A stretch of DNA of 64,000 nt from the NCBI GenBank assembly GCA_034769895.1, contig CM068367.1:86853654-86917653 (forward strand), given 5' to 3'. Below the pieces are notes generated by a model that did no database searches, was not told the DNA's origin, and saw only the letters and a list, made by a program, of their open reading frames with translations. Below, piece by piece: positions 49,500 to 62,689 of the stretch. Both the position numbers and the translations under genes were made by a program. How positions within the stretch are numbered: the first letter of the stretch is position 1; every line of letters begins with the position of its first letter. The DNA is from Magicicada septendecula (lineage: Eukaryota; Arthropoda; Insecta; Hemiptera; Cicadidae).

Positions 49500-49995
49500 C
49501 AATGATATGGTGACGAAGCTGCACAAGCTCAAACCATGGGACCACCAGGAGAACTCTAAACTCAACGAGTAAAGAAACACGCGTTAAGTTCTACTAGGTG
49601 ATGGCCCTCCCCACACTTCTCTATAGGTCTAAGAATTGGACTTTAACGAAACCGCAGGCCAGTTGTATTCAAGCGGCCGAAATGAGATATCTCATGCACG
49701 TGGCAGAGGATATACTCTTCAAGATCGCAAAAGAAATTTTGATGTACGGGAGGAACTGAATATTATGAGCATGGTCGGCAGGATTTCCCAGTGTCGGTTA
49801 AAATGTTTGGAACAACTTAACCGAATACATGACTATCTTAGCCCTACACAACTACTGAATTAGCAGCCGAAGAGACAGAGAGGTGTGGAACGTCCGAAGA
49901 AGCGTTAGAATTACCACCTCTAAACTATCTTCTTAGGACCGGAACAAACTATTTTTGCTTTAATCCTTGCTGAAGGTGATGATGATGAAAAGTAA
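49500..49995 (+). mobile_element. LINE 3' end with GAT-repeat tail
   Basis: Plus-strand pieces read VMALPTLLYRSKNWTLTK, IQAAEMRYLMHVA, then YTLQDRKRNFDVREELNI in another frame, and 'RGVERPKKR'. The segment ends in GATGATGATGA near 49975-49990. This is a frameshifted C-terminal tail of a LINE of the same general type as the one at 45.9 kb. RT motifs are absent. Confidence 0.7.
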
Positions 49996-50519
49996 ATATA
50001 CGGAACGAAAGAGACGGAGAGTGATGGAGGAAGTGGTAGAAATGTGTGAATGAAAATTTGAAGAAATTGAGAATTTTTCAGACAGGAAAAATATGTAATC
50101 ACAGTGTGACGACCTTGACATGGAGGATGAAAATGATTCAGTAGCTGCAAACTTTGGTATAACACTTTCTGCAGATGCACATATGTATGGATTTGATAAG
50201 GAAGAACAGATTAATAAAATAAAGTAATATAAAACAGTATTCGCTTAGCAGCAGGGGCAAAGTGTCTTACGTAAGAAAATATGAAGATTTATAAATTTTC
50301 AAAAAAAAAAAAAGATAATTAGTGTAATATCTAAATCGAAGAATTTAGTGAAGTGAAGTGCACAGAAAACAGTAGACAATGAGAACATAGTAAGCGTAAT
50401 TAAGATACAAAGAATAATACGATAGTATATGGTTATGTAAACAAACAGGAAAATAAATAAATCTAAAAAAAAATTACGAAATGGAAACTTTAGGAACATT
50501 AGCAAAATTGTCAGTGACA

Positions 50520-50720
50520 GATTCCCTAATGTAGCCTTATTCTATCATCCGAATTCGGAGAGAAGGAAGAGAAGCCTGGGAAGACTAAGACTCAAGAAGA
50601 GTCCGACCTGTTTGGAGCCGGAACAGACTAAATAGTCTCAGCCGTGACGAAGAAGAAGAAGGGAGGAGGAAGAGGAGAAGGGGAGGAGGAGGAGGAGGAG
50701 GAGGAGGAGGAGGAGGAGGA
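50520..50720 (+). mobile_element. LINE 3' tail running into (GAA)n and (GGA)n
   Basis: 'AAGACTCAAGAAGAGTCCGA' and 'GGAGCCGGAACAGACTAAAT' lead into GAAGAAGAAG and then GGA repeats to about 50720. A short coding tail followed by a simple repeat fits a LINE 3' end, as at 49.5 kb. The long Pro/Leu frame on the minus strand is an artefact of the repeat. Confidence 0.5.
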
Positions 50721-51464
50721 AACTTTTGGAAATAGATTGAGAGGATATCTGAAGGTGAAATGACTAAAACAGAAAAAACGGAACAAACGGATATGTAATG
50801 GAAAAAATTATAAAACTTCATGTAAATAGAAAGAGGGAAAAATAGGAAGAGATGAAGGAATATGGCCAAGGAGTTTAGGTCGTATAAGAAGACGTAAAGG
50901 AGATATCAGTAGGAGACAGAAAAGAGGACAGTCGCTTTTCATCTCTCGCCACTTTGATGCTATAGAGACGAAGGGACTCATAAAAGTGGCTAAAACTCCG
51001 CTTAGGTGAGTAATCTAACGAAGGTGTCGTTAGATTATGTCGTCAATGTACGTTTTTTAAATTACACAAACAGGGTTTTCCAACTGTTGCAAAAATCTAG
51101 AAATACAAATCGAGTCAGCTGTTTGATTGTACAGCACCTTCGCTATCTGTACAACTGAAACTAGTAGTACAGTGCAGACAAAAGCCAGGGAACACAATGG
51201 AGCTCGTGACCTGTGAAGTCATTGCGGATTATCGACACCCCCGCTCTGCACTCTGACCATATGGTCAGCTTTATCCCGGCATCGCTAAATGAAAAGTCTA
51301 TCGCGTTCACAAACGAGGCTGTAGCTTGTAACTTCCAACGTACTCCACTGGACAGCCGCCACAGTCACACTAATTTATCATTATAACATTTTTGAAATTA
51401 ATTTTTACCCCATGTAGACAATTATCAACTCATCCTACTAATTCACGCGTTAACGTGCATTTGA

Positions 51465-51850
51465 TACTTAGTTTCATCAAAAACTCTGATGTTTGCTGAC
51501 GATCAGGTCATAATAGCAGACAATGAAAATAGCCTGCAGATGGCCTCTATGAATTGCAGCAGATAATCAGAATGTATGGTCTGGAAATTTCTGTTATCAA
51601 TACTAAGTCCTTGGTTTTTAAAGGTTGCTTTCCTGTAAGGTGTAAACTAGTAGTATATTGGTGAAATAGATGTGGACAAAAAAATAAAGATGTTTAATCA
51701 CGTGTGGAACGATAAAGAGAACATTGAATCCAAAGGTCAGAAGAGATACTCCAGACTGTATACAAAACGCTGCCAATCAAAAATTAAAAGCACAACAAAC
51801 CACATTTAAAAAGCTAAAATCTGAACTTCAAAAAAAAATTACAACTGTTT
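51465..51850 (+). mobile_element. LINE RT fragment (FADD), heavily decayed
   Basis: Around 51480-51560 the plus strand reads KTLMFADDQVIIADNENSLQ, a palm motif with FADD. After a frameshift, RMYGLEISVINTKSLVFKG follows. The remainder to 51850 has stops. It resembles the FADD copy at 45.6 kb more than the YADD copies. Confidence 0.7.
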
Positions 51851-51859
51851 CAGTTGCGA

Positions 51860-54200
51860 AATCCAATATTCAGTATTACTAAATTTCAGTATTGCGAATT
51901 TCAGTATTACTAATATATATATTTCAGTATAACAAAATATATTCAATTATTAATCATTTACATGACATTTAGACTTGACCTGGCATGTATTTCAGCATCA
52001 GTTGTTCTATCCGATTGTTGCAATGGTTGTTTAACAATCATTATTAAAAGTCCGAGTCCAGCTGCGTGTTCTTGTATCTCAATCCAACGCTACAAAATGA
52101 CGTGGCGTTTATACTCGTATAACATATTGTAGTTACCCTTGTCTACAGCTTGTCCACGTTCCTTCCAGATGACGTACGAAATTAAAAATCGCGAGGGATA
52201 CTGATTTCAGAGCGTGCAAACGTTGAGCAATTTGTCACAAACAAGTTGTGTTCGCAACGACCAAACTGGAGCAATATCAAGGACCGATCGGCAGTTGTGA
52301 AATCTACATGACTTTCGCCGATTGCGTAAAATATATGTCTGTACTCTTGGGTCAGCTACTCGGGCAATGATCGCAACGATCAATAAAACGGACTACAAAG
52401 AACTTAAAAACAATTGAACATTACTTGTTTCGAAGGCCGTGGGTCCGTTTCACACATTCATGGTATATTTTTCGTCTTGAACAATATTCATGACCTAACG
52501 TTTTGGATACGGCAGAATTTGTATTGTATACCACATATTATGTATAGATCGATATGTTCTCTCGTCACATACTAACACACACTCATTTATACACCTACAT
52601 ACCCATGTATACAGATTGTAAACGATTATAAAATACACTTATGTTAAAACTTTTAAAGATTTAATAAAACAGACTTATAACTATGCTTACAAAATGATTT
52701 TATAAATTTTATAAATTAAACACTATGTTTAAAGTTTTAATATACTTTTCCACGGTTTAATTTTATTATCTTCTGTTTGTTTCTTTTAATGTTTTTTCTT
52801 ATAGTGTAGTTCGGACGATATTATTATAAATATCATATCATTCTGATTAAAGGAAAATAAACCATAAGATCCAAAGTAGTAAAAAACAAAAGAGAAAAAT
52901 GAGACACGTCTCTCATTTTTAATAATTGGGATGTAATGTTTTATATAAATATGACAGTTAGCCTACATCGTAGTTAAACAGATTTCATGCAATTTATGGA
53001 ACTATTTAAAGTTAGTATGAAGTAAGAATGAAAGCGAAACACAAATAAAATGTTGTAAATTTAATAAAGAACGAATGATATATTTTGATTTCCTTCTTTT
53101 GTTCTCTGATGTTCATGTATTTGGCTTCTTCCGCATGCCACGACGCTCATATTCTGGTACGTTGTATGCCTTCGATAAGTAGATCTTCTGCGACCGTTAT
53201 TAGTTTCGTTTCTTCGTTACCTAAATTGTTATATATCTGTTATCCGTTCACCAAGCAGATATCGTAAACTGACAAATTTTGGTATAATTTTCTATCAAAA
53301 TAAGTGTGTTTCTGTGGCACTCAGTAGGGCGTTTCTGTGGTTTCTATATCAATCTGTTTTCTCTGCCACTAGCTCATTTCATTTTTGTTACGACAGTCTC
53401 TAAGATCTAGTTATTTCCTTTACGCTGCCTTCTCTACATTATATCTCAAGGATCTGATAGATCTTCCTCTCCTTTTCCTGTCCACGGGAATCCAGATTCG
53501 CTATCACGCAGCCCGCGTCTGCTCTTCCTCATTTGTCCGCACATCATGTATTTCTTTATGTTAGTGGTTTTTGTTCTACACAACTTAGAACGTCTTTATC
53601 TAATCTCATTCGTCTTTAAAACTCGTCTCTCTCCATTATGTCTATCCAAATCTCAGCTTATTCGAAAAATCCTATATGTGTTACCTCAATTATTTTGTGT
53701 TCGTTTTTTTTTACACCTAAATTTTTGTTCCTCCGTGTGTAACCACGGCACAGTGGGATATGCCGTGTGAATTGTACTGAGTAGTCCTGTAAATTTTCGT
53801 CTTGATAGCTTCTGTGTTGTTTCTGTCCCGTAGAAAGTAATTTAACTGTTTAATGCCGATCCAGAGTTTTCCGATATCTTCACAATTTGTTATATTTTAA
53901 AGTGTGAAACGCTAGTAATTAAATTGTTTCTTGCTTTTCTTGTCTCATGTGTTTAGTTTTTGTTTACTGACATTTTTTAATGATATTTCTAAATGTTCCG
54001 TACCGTTTAGGTTTATTTTCAGACCTTAATGTGCATAATAATAATAAATAAATGGTATGTGTTTTGATATTACGAAGTTTAGGGCTTAACACAGCATGCA
54101 TTTTTCTTTTAAGACGACTGAGTATGGTTACTATGATTCACATAACAATAAAATATCATCTACGCTTATGAAAATTGGCGTGATCACGTCTGTTCTTTTT
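51860..54200. other. Non-coding; a possible minus-strand LINE remnant
   Basis: 53070-53960 on the minus strand has Arg/Lys-rich broken frames that could be an old LINE tail, but no diagnostic motif was confirmed. The rest is AT-rich. Confidence 0.3.
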
Positions 54201-54217
54201 TGATCTGTTCGTACATT

Positions 54218-54425
54218 AATGTATCACGGTGTACGTAGAATGTATCACGGTGTATGTAGAATGTATCACGGTGTATGTAGAATGGACATAAACGTTCGAA
54301 ACGGGAAGAGCAATTCGGTTTAATCTCGAGCCGCGAGGGGGAAGCTGAAATTCCGGCAGTATTACAGCCTGTGTCCGGACTGCTGAATCCCCGCCGGACC
54401 GTTGTGGTATACGGCGCCATACGAC
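54218..54425. repeat. 21-bp minisatellite beside a GC-rich insert
   Basis: AATGTATCACGGTGTAYGTAG is repeated three times at 54218-54280. It is followed by a GC-rich segment with sharp borders to about 54425. Open frames on the minus strand (54440-54184) follow from this composition and show no domain. Confidence 0.7.
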
Positions 54426-54429
54426 AAGA

Positions 54430-56320
54430 GAGGAGTACACGCCACGCGCACAGATTAATTAATATTTATTAAGATAAATCTAATGCAGAGCACAATTTTT
54501 GTTTTACGTGCTGTCTAATTTCCTGTTCCTGTTCCCCGTGGACTTAGCTAACTTAGACTTAATAGAGCCAGCTGTGTGTGTGCGTGCGTGCATGCGTGTG
54601 GGGGGTCGTGATTGTGCACGCGTGTGGCATGTTTAAAATAAGACTTTATTTTTGTTCCTAATTCGATAGATTTATACAATACTCATGTATAACTGTGACC
54701 ACTTTTCTCACAGTTGTAACATTTCCATTTTCTCTTCCTTTCTCATCGTTCAAATTGTTTTGGCGCTCTTCAACATTTGAATTGTTTGTCTGCAACATTG
54801 TTTTTCTGCCACCATCGTAACGGCAATGTAATTGCTTTAAATTGGTTGGTTTTTAGGTTATTTGCGGAAAACGAATTTGTGTGCGGAGTACGGAAGTCAT
54901 AATTTTTAACACAGCTATAGCTCGTCAATTTTGTGATGTACAGAAAAGGGAAAAAACGATTTCTTAGAAACTTTTTAAACTTTAAAAAAATACTAATAAA
55001 GTTTTCCTAAAACACATATATGTCAAGATATTTACAGAAAACCTCAGAAACCCTGACTTTTTCCAACTCTCAGCTAACAATTCTCAGAATTTAACCTTTT
55101 GACAACGTCTGTGCAAATGTTCATTGACTAGGAAATTGTTTCCTTTATAGTGTAAATTTGTGTTTATTTTTACGTGAAAGGGAAAAAATATAAAAACATG
55201 TTCAACATAATGAAAATTGGAGTAATGTAAGCAGTAATATAAGAAGGAACAATTTGCAACTATTAAATAAAATTGCTATGAAAAGATGCTGACAAAACAA
55301 AATAAAACAGAAAAATTATAAAAAATATGAGAAAAACGCAAAATAGACAGTGGACGTTAGACGATAGAAAGCAGACGTTAAAAAAACAAGAAAATTAGAC
55401 CAAAAATAAGAATAACTAAAATGACGAACACCGCCATTTACAGTCTGCTGGGATTGTAAATCTCCGCCCCCCCCCCAATCGGATCGGATTTCTTTTATCT
55501 TGATATAGACTTTTTAACAAAGCCGAAATGAAGAAGAAATACCTCTAAGAAAAAAGTTGAAAACAAAGAGAAAGAGATTAAACACAACAGAAAAAGAGAT
55601 CATAAAATAGAGAGGTAGACAGACAGACACAGAGGGAGTTGTACAGACTCACGGCGTGAAGACTCAGAGAGAACTTGGCTGTTAGGCAAATTACATTTTC
55701 CTACAGATGACATAAATTCACTGAAAAGAACTTGATAACAAGTAACACCTATCCATTGATAACAAAGGTGGCACACTGGAAAGTTGTAATAAAGTTAGTT
55801 TCAGAGTTGGTGACGGAGGAGCAGTAAGCAGTACTAGTTCCGGCATTGTGTGAGCGAGTCTCGCTCACTTGTTCACTTGCCTACTTTGTTGTAACTTGCA
55901 GATGAAGTGGATTTACAAATCTGTCCGGTGTAGTCGACTTAATTTGTACTGTCAGCTGAAAGCACGTTACGGCGCTATAAATTTTCAACTAACTTTTCTT
56001 TCAAAGTGCGCACACAAAGGACTGCGCTGTTCCTGTTTTCCTGTTTTTGTGTGTTGTGATACATTTTAAATCGTAAGTTTATGTTTTTATATGAAAATGT
56101 TTTACTTCTTCACCAGGAATAAATTAATTTTTCAAGGTAATTAGAAGTTTTACTTGGACACGTATCAGTTAATATTGTTAACATTTAACGTAATTGTTTA
56201 CCTCACTTTCTACAACTGGAATGATTGAATATTGTTAACAATATTTTTAGCTAGAGGAGTAGAGGATTAGGCCAGTTAGGCCAGTGTAGAACGGGATTTT
56301 GGAAATAACAAACACGTAGA
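54430..56320. other. Non-coding, no assigned element
   Basis: AT-rich. 55360-55680 is purine-rich. The 66-codon frame at 55869-56069 has no motif. Confidence 0.4.
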
Positions 56321-56325
56321 TATAC

Positions 56326-57035
56326 CAGGGGTGCTCACCCCCCGAGTTTGACAACTCACCCACCCAAACTTGATAAATAACCCCCGCCCGCAAGGAAAGG
56401 TATTTAAATTTAAAAGAAAATGTCACTGTAATTAACGTTTTATTACAAATAAGCTAAAGCTAAAAACAGTACAGTTTGCAAATAAATTCTCATTTGAAAT
56501 TAAACAAATAAATAAACAAAACATCTAATGAAATTAATACGTGTAAGACAATTCAAATTAATACGTCTGTGCAAAGGAACAAAATATCAATAAAGCGTAT
56601 TGTGAAGAAGAAAAAATGAAAAAATAATGGTTTGAATAAGTCCAAGTTGCTTAGGCTTATATTCGGTACAGTAAATTCTTACTCTACGATGATGAAAACG
56701 AAAAGGCATCAATTGTTTCTTATATTAGAATCGACTCTAATCAGTCTTTCTCTGAAGCTAGAAACATAAGGTTCGAAAGCCATGCGTCCTCCCGTTGCAG
56801 ACTTGAGACCGTTTTTTGTTTTAACTCGGCTCATAGCTTTTTCAGCCCAACAACTGGTTACGGCCACAGACAGCAAAGTAGTATAAACACCTTTCAGTCT
56901 CTTGAAGCCCGAAAAATTAATCAAATACCTACAGGCCTTCAAAAATCCCTTGTAATCCAAAATTCGTCCTCGGAATATTTTAATTCGTACAAGTAACTGT
57001 CGCATTAAAATGCTCCCTGTAAACACTGAAAACAA
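56326..57035 (-). pseudogene. hAT transposase C-terminal fragment with a terminal repeat
   Basis: 57035-56709 on the minus strand encodes RLKGVYTTLLSVAVTSCWAE, then KAMSRVKTKNGLKSATGGRM, resembling the hAT dimerisation region (L--LL--PVT---ER-FS--K-IK--LRSTM). The frame drifts after that. At 56326 CAGGGGTGCTCACCCC has the form of a hAT terminal inverted repeat. If so, the element's 3' end is here and its 5' part is lost or unrecognised. The catalytic region is not visible. Confidence 0.6.
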
Positions 57036-57039
57036 ATAA

Positions 57040-57865
57040 TAATGTACTATCTATCAGTAAGGTAAAATGACGGCAGAAATTACAATTCACGTCCGTGTCA
57101 CGAGGAGGGCTGGGCTCTTATAATATGTTTCTTGTGACCGCTAGCTGACAGACTGTCGACACAGCGCTTTCACAACACAAACACAATGTTACGCACCGTC
57201 ATGTATACACATCGTTAACCAGTAACAAGGGAGCCGGAACTGCTTACGTAACTACTGACTTAGTGTGTGGCAGTGTGTATACAGGGTAATGGGAGAGATC
57301 AGGCTACAATAATATAGTAGACCAAAGTAAGTACTTATCCTTAATTTTGAAGACTGTGAATATTGGGTGGAATAACACATTTTTCAACTCGCTAGTTGAG
57401 TATAAAAATACATACACACAAACGCGCGGAAAACATGTAAATACTGGGATATATACATATCTGTAATGGTGCGCGGCAACAAAAAAAACACACACATAAA
57501 CCACACACAGCCAGCAGAAAAAAGACAGATACCAGAATAATAAAAATTTTAATTTATTGTTATACGCCAGATAAATGGATCACTTATATTCCCAACGAAT
57601 AAGATCTTTCACCGCATATATATGTACTAGAACAAAATAACTACCGTACTATTAATTCGGTTTTTTTCTACGATGTAATTGTGAAAAATCCCGTACATCG
57701 ACACGCATATTACTATGTCCAATATCCGCTTGCATTTGTTATACGCAACTCCGTGGCCAATTTTGTTCATTTCTCCTCGAGTAGCGACCTACAAACCATG
57801 TAGTCTGTCATTGCCTCTTCCGCCAGATATAATGTAGGCCTACATGTTCTTTCAAACGTAACATC
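57040..57865. other. Non-coding, no assigned element
   Basis: No supported feature. Confidence 0.4.
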
Positions 57866-57871
57866 GCTTAC

Positions 57872-58208
57872 TGAGTACGTTGAGGAGTGTGTGCCTTCAA
57901 CTGCTGGATGGTGTCGGACATAAAGATTCTCGGTCGTCCTGAAAAGGCCGAATCTAAACCGTCCGATCTCTCTCGAGGCCTTGTGGGACCGTGCGCCGAA
58001 AGTGTGGACGGCGGTCGTTCCGATAACCACAGGTCGATCAAAAGCAGTACGGAGTGCCGAGTCCTCGGTATGACTTTATCAGATGGCTGAACCCTTAGCG
58101 GGGACCGTCGACACGTAAGGTCGACTCCAGGGTACTCGAAGAAGTTCATGGGGACCTCAGTCTCCGAGTACTCGAAGGGCTCGTACTTCAAGAAGTTCGC
58201 AAAGGGAA
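57872..58208 (-). CDS. Orphan candidate exon, unknown protein
   Basis: On the minus strand an acceptor-like CATCCGCTAG precedes 58208 and a GTAAGC donor starts at 57871. The frame between them is open for about 112 codons, entering in phase 1 and leaving in phase 2. The first part (FANFLKYEPFEYSETEVPMN, then FFEYPGVDL) has almost only G or C in third positions, which contrasts with the AT-rich surroundings and suggests real coding history. The later part, through RPRIFMSDTIQQLKAH, has weaker bias. I do not recognise a family and found no partner exon. It could be an exon of a gene with very long introns, a retrocopy fragment, or chance. Confidence 0.35.
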
Positions 58209-58219
58209 CTAGCGGATGA

Positions 58220-59855
58220 CACAAGAGTCACACATTTAAACTTCGCAAGCCACAGAACACATTTCACTTTTCTTTACTCATATTTGTTAAGGTGTTCATA
58301 ACAGCCTTGTTTAAGTAATACGTTACCATAACAACTGCTTAAAATTACAAAGAAATTATCACTTTCGTTACATACAAACGAATTTTGTATTTATTTTCTT
58401 GGTGTTATAAATTCCCATGTTAAAAATCGTAGCACGAATTTACGAACAGCTGTATAAAAAAATATATAACTACACCTGTACTAATTTATATACGAGTATT
58501 TACTGTATGTATATAAAAACTCATGTTTCGGATTCATATAAAATTGTGGAAACGGCCGAAACTTTATGGAATTTGCTCTCACCTTCCCTTCTTGTTTTCC
58601 TGCGTAACGTTCTTATAATAGTTCCCCAATATGCGTGAAATTTGATTAATCTTTCATCTTTTTATCGATTTCATATGCTAGTCTAGGTTGAAAGTAAATT
58701 ACTTGCTCTAGTATTTTACTGTCTATTACTATTTTTTTATATTATGGGATTACGGGTTTTTGAAAGGCTACTACTGTAAAATTATAAATTACAACTTTTT
58801 TATATACAGTCCTTGCATAAAGCATGTCTATCAGGAGAGTTATCCCTGTGTTTTAGACTAAGTTGTTACACATACAGAATAACATTGTGACGCCAGACAC
58901 AGAGAGGGGTTGCTTGAGGTCAGACGTGCGTGTTCGCGTTCCACATTTGCATACACAGTAGTTACAATCCATTACTGCCGCTGACCCTAGAGGCGCCCTC
59001 GCCGTAAAATTAACACGTAACTATTTGTACCGTCTAGTCGCCAGCCTGGGGGGAGGTTTATATGTGCCCTTACTGCCGTGAAATCTGTGCACCTATAACG
59101 GGGTCGTGCGTGCTTGCGTGCTGTACGCTCTAGGACTTTGTGGCTATAAAGGTACAGTAAACTGCGCAAACGCTTTGTATTTGTGTTTTGCATGAATTAA
59201 AGTTAAAAAACTTAAGTAGTAAAACTTAGAAAGCAGATGTAACAGTTTTATAAAAGAATTAAAATTTGAATTCCGCTATTTCAGATATTTGTCGAAAAAA
59301 CCCTTTGGAATATTTCCTCTCCCTCAGAAAAATACTTATTTTGTGCTATCCAGTATGAGGTAAAACTGGAGCTCTTATCGGAAAGATTTATTTTAATTTA
59401 CGCAACTTGTTTACAAAGCAACAACACGCATATTTGACGACTGAAAACTGGCGTGAAGAACACTAATCCATGACTGATTCCCTATCTAACTATTACAAAA
59501 TATTTAATTATTTTTTAAAATTTGTAATGTCTTAACGACCAAAGGATAAGGTCTGATGTATTGATGACTTCGAGTCTTCGTATATGCTTACTGTTGTCCA
59601 TGACGCTTATGGCTAATTACTTTTCTGTACTTTAAGTCGTTTAGTGTAGCTGTCATAAAGATTCCATGCTATCTCACCAAGCTGTCGCCTGTAAATCCAC
59701 ACTAATTAACGGCCCAGTATGATAAGCCAACATCTTGTTTCGAAGTGATAATTGTAATTTTCTACCGAGAGACTAAAGTAGTGCTTCAAGAACTTGGTGT
59801 AAAGAAATTTTCTCGTCGATCATACGATGGGTGCCATGTCTCCCTTTTGTCGAGG
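58220..59855. other. Non-coding, no assigned element
   Basis: The 58860-59170 segment is less AT-rich but has no convincing frame or RNA structure. Confidence 0.4.
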
Positions 59856-59861
59856 TGAACC

Positions 59862-60375
59862 ATGCCGGCTCTAGTAGAAGGCCGGAATAGTAAACGTGGC
59901 AACACTGGAACCACCTGGTATTTTGAGGCCGACTAGACGATCTCTTAATTTATGTATTTCAATAATCAAATCGCGTCATTTTTAATTGCCGGTTAACCGC
60001 AGTTTTATAATTCTTCACTTTTTGCAAATTTAAAGTTTATTATGTAAAATACTGTCTTTTTATTTAAGAAATATAATAACGAACTCATTCATATGATACG
60101 GATTGAATAATTCGAACAAAATTAATTCATTAGGCATAACACTATTTCACTAACTTCTTCAACTTAAACGTATTAATTTGTTTAACTCATACTAAGTGCG
60201 CACAGACCTATAATTTAGATTTAGCTATAAATAAGCCTTCTCATGATTTTAGTAATGTTATGAAATAAAATAAAATATAACACGTTCACTTTAGCTATTT
60301 TATTATACTATGCTTATAGGCCTCAGACGCAACGTTGCTACGTTTAATATTTCGGCCTTCTACTAGCACCGGTTT
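59862..60375. repeat. Pair of inverted ~42-bp repeats 430 bp apart
   Basis: 59862-59903 and 60334-60375 are reverse complements at most positions, sharing CTAGTAGAAGGCCG and TAAACGT. They may be the two ends of an element or two element ends in inverted order. The interior has no coding frame. Confidence 0.65.
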
Positions 60376-60894
60376 GGCTCTATTGTTTATGTGTACTGTT
60401 GAAATTATACGTTGATATTTGCTAAATTAATGTGGACTGATTTTATTTTATTTTAGTTTAAGTCTCTCACTTTTTCTAGTCCTTACATTTTACTTACATT
60501 GTTCATACTGTTACACGCCCTTCTGTCTGAATCCCAAGGATCGCAGTATCGTCGGAAATACTGTAGTTGTCAGATTATCGTCAGATAATAGGTCCGTTGT
60601 ATACAAAAGAAGGTATAAGACTCGGCGCAGCACACTTCTCTAGGGAACTCCTGACCTCATCGTAAACTGTACTATTATTGTATTTTCAAAACGATCTCGG
60701 AAGAATATTTCTTCTAGATACTATTTAACGTGGAAAAGTACGGTGTGGCAGTTCTTTGAGATTGTAGCTCAAGTCCTGATACCATTATTTAAACTACATT
60801 AATAATTTAAAATCCGTTATGGTTATAGATCTAAGCCATATATGAGTAAAACATTGTACTATGTTTATGTGTCACGTGACTTTGTTGACGCCTG

Positions 60895-60945
60895 TATTAA
60901 GACGCGTTTCGTACGGAACGCATGTCCCATCTTCAGCGAACATGC
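60895..60945 (-). mobile_element. Retroelement end with CTGAAGA...GAAACGCGTC motif
   Basis: On the minus strand CTGAAGA (60936-60930) is followed by a GGGA...TTCC hairpin and GAAACGCGTC (60910-60901), with four extra bases before GAAA. The GAAACGCGTC end matches the 3025-3034 copy. No coding sequence is associated. Confidence 0.45.
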
Positions 60946-61289
60946 TCGAACGGTTGTTGTAATGTTACTAAACTAAAGACACTTGAACAAAAGGCGATAA
61001 GCTGCCAACACTTTAAAGTTTTACACTGTACATTATTATGAGTTAATAATTTAACAGAGTGGAAGCATACAAATTCACCTGTCAAGAAAATGTTCAGATC
61101 CCAACCATCAACGGGAAAAAATAACGCTGACAATTTTTATGGTGCTAAAGACCTTTTTTGTGATTTTTTATAAGATCAGCGAAGAGTAAACAGTGCATAC
61201 TGCTCTAACACGATTATCAATAAAGTATGGTCGGCAATGATGCTGAACGTGCTGGTTCATCTTGTTATTTGAATTAGCAGCCTCTGTAA

Positions 61290-61373
61290 TTCCAACTTTA
61301 TCGTGCTTACTTGCTGAACTGCTACCCTGTCATGCTCCGGACCGTTCAGCAAGTAAGCACGACAAAATTGGAA
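61290..61373. mobile_element. Foldback family A, copy 2
   Basis: Arms of about 30 bases (TCCAACTTTATCGTGCTTAC... and its complement ending TTGGA) surround a loop containing CCCTGTCATGCTCCGGACC. The same arm and loop sequences occur at 48420-48597. Confidence 0.8.
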
Positions 61374-61389
61374 ACTTCCTGGATTTTTG

Positions 61390-62570
61390 CGCAAAGGCGT
61401 CATTCTCCTTCATGATAACGCCCATCGACGTACAACTCAGTTAACACGTAAAAACATCACCAAATTAGCCTGAGAGACTCTGCCTCGCCCTCACTACAGT
61501 CTAGTCTTGGCTGCATCTGATTTGGTCCACTCAATGAGGCGTTACGTGGTACGACAATATATGACAATGATAAGGTCAAAGAAAATAACCTAAAATGGCT
61601 CCGACATCAACATAAAGATTTCTTTGCAGCAGGCATTAAAAAAGCTTATTCAGGGATGGGACAAGTGTATTAATGTTGCTGGGGAATATGTTCAAAAGTA
61701 AAAAAATTGTCGTACTGATTAAATAAGCCGTTTTTCCTTTACAGCTATGTGTCTATTTAATTACTGAACGACCCTCGATGTCACTTTATATGCTTTAAAC
61801 CGCACATCAGGACCGGTTTGCGCACTAGTAACGTCTTGATCGGCTCGAGGGAGACGAGGAAGAGAACGAATACAAAAAAAAGACAAGAAATTATAATAAT
61901 AAACGGCAGATGCTGGTAATTACATAACTATAATAAAATTTTGGCACAGCGCGTGGCCGTTTCATTCAAACAGTGAGGAAATGAAAGCCAAAGGGAGCGC
62001 GGACAGACTCAATTGGCGAAGAGCCAGACTGTGACAAACGTGCCCTTAACGAGGGTCACTCGAATGTGGAACCCCGAAACAATACTGGAAGCTATATTTT
62101 GTCCGTCACTGCTTACCGGACGAGAAACAAAAAATTGTCTTTCACTGCTCTCCTTATTAGTACAGCCTACACTACTCCATGTCTCTTCATGGGAGGACAG
62201 TTCCAATTTGGCTTAACATGCAATAAAATTTGTCAGCGACAACCGAACAAATTTTGTGTGTCGTTAATATTTATTTGCCACGTTCAGTAGGCGTACAACA
62301 GACCGTCTGACAACGAATACATAATCAACTAAATGATTAAAGTGTCAAAAAATATTAAACTTATTTAAACAAATGTTTTAACTTATATTTATGACAGCGA
62401 ACGTGGGAGTCTTTTTGTTATCTGTGGAAGCTAATTCTGAGAATGACGCAATGACTTAGCTAAATTATAATTGAATTACAGTGAAGTTTACCTTTACAAA
62501 ATAATAAATTTTAAAAGAATTTAAACTTGTCATTTCCGTACTACAGTAAATGAGCGATCCAAACTTAACT
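61390..62570. other. Non-coding, no assigned element
   Basis: No supported feature. Overlapping frames on both strands at 62009-62290 are unsupported. Confidence 0.4.
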
Positions 62571-62579
62571 AAGAACATG

Positions 62580-62685
62580 AATCTTCTTGTTCTCCTCTCC
62601 TCCACTTTCTCCTCCTCCTCCCCTCTTATCCTTCTCCTCCTCCTCCTCCTTCTTCTTCTTCTTCTTCTACTTCTTCTTCTTATTA
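62580..62685. repeat. (TCC)n / (TTC)n compound microsatellite
   Basis: TCC-rich, then TTC repeats ending in TTATTATTG. It resembles the simple-repeat tails of LINE ends read on the opposite strand. Confidence 0.93.
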
Positions 62686-62689
62686 TTGA

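Noticed and set aside
50585..50869. Minus-strand proline-rich frame
   Set aside because: It is a translation of the GGA/GAA simple repeat after a LINE tail.
54184..54440. Two overlapping minus-strand frames of about 75 codons
   Set aside because: They cross the 21-bp minisatellite and a GC-rich insert and have no domain or splice context.
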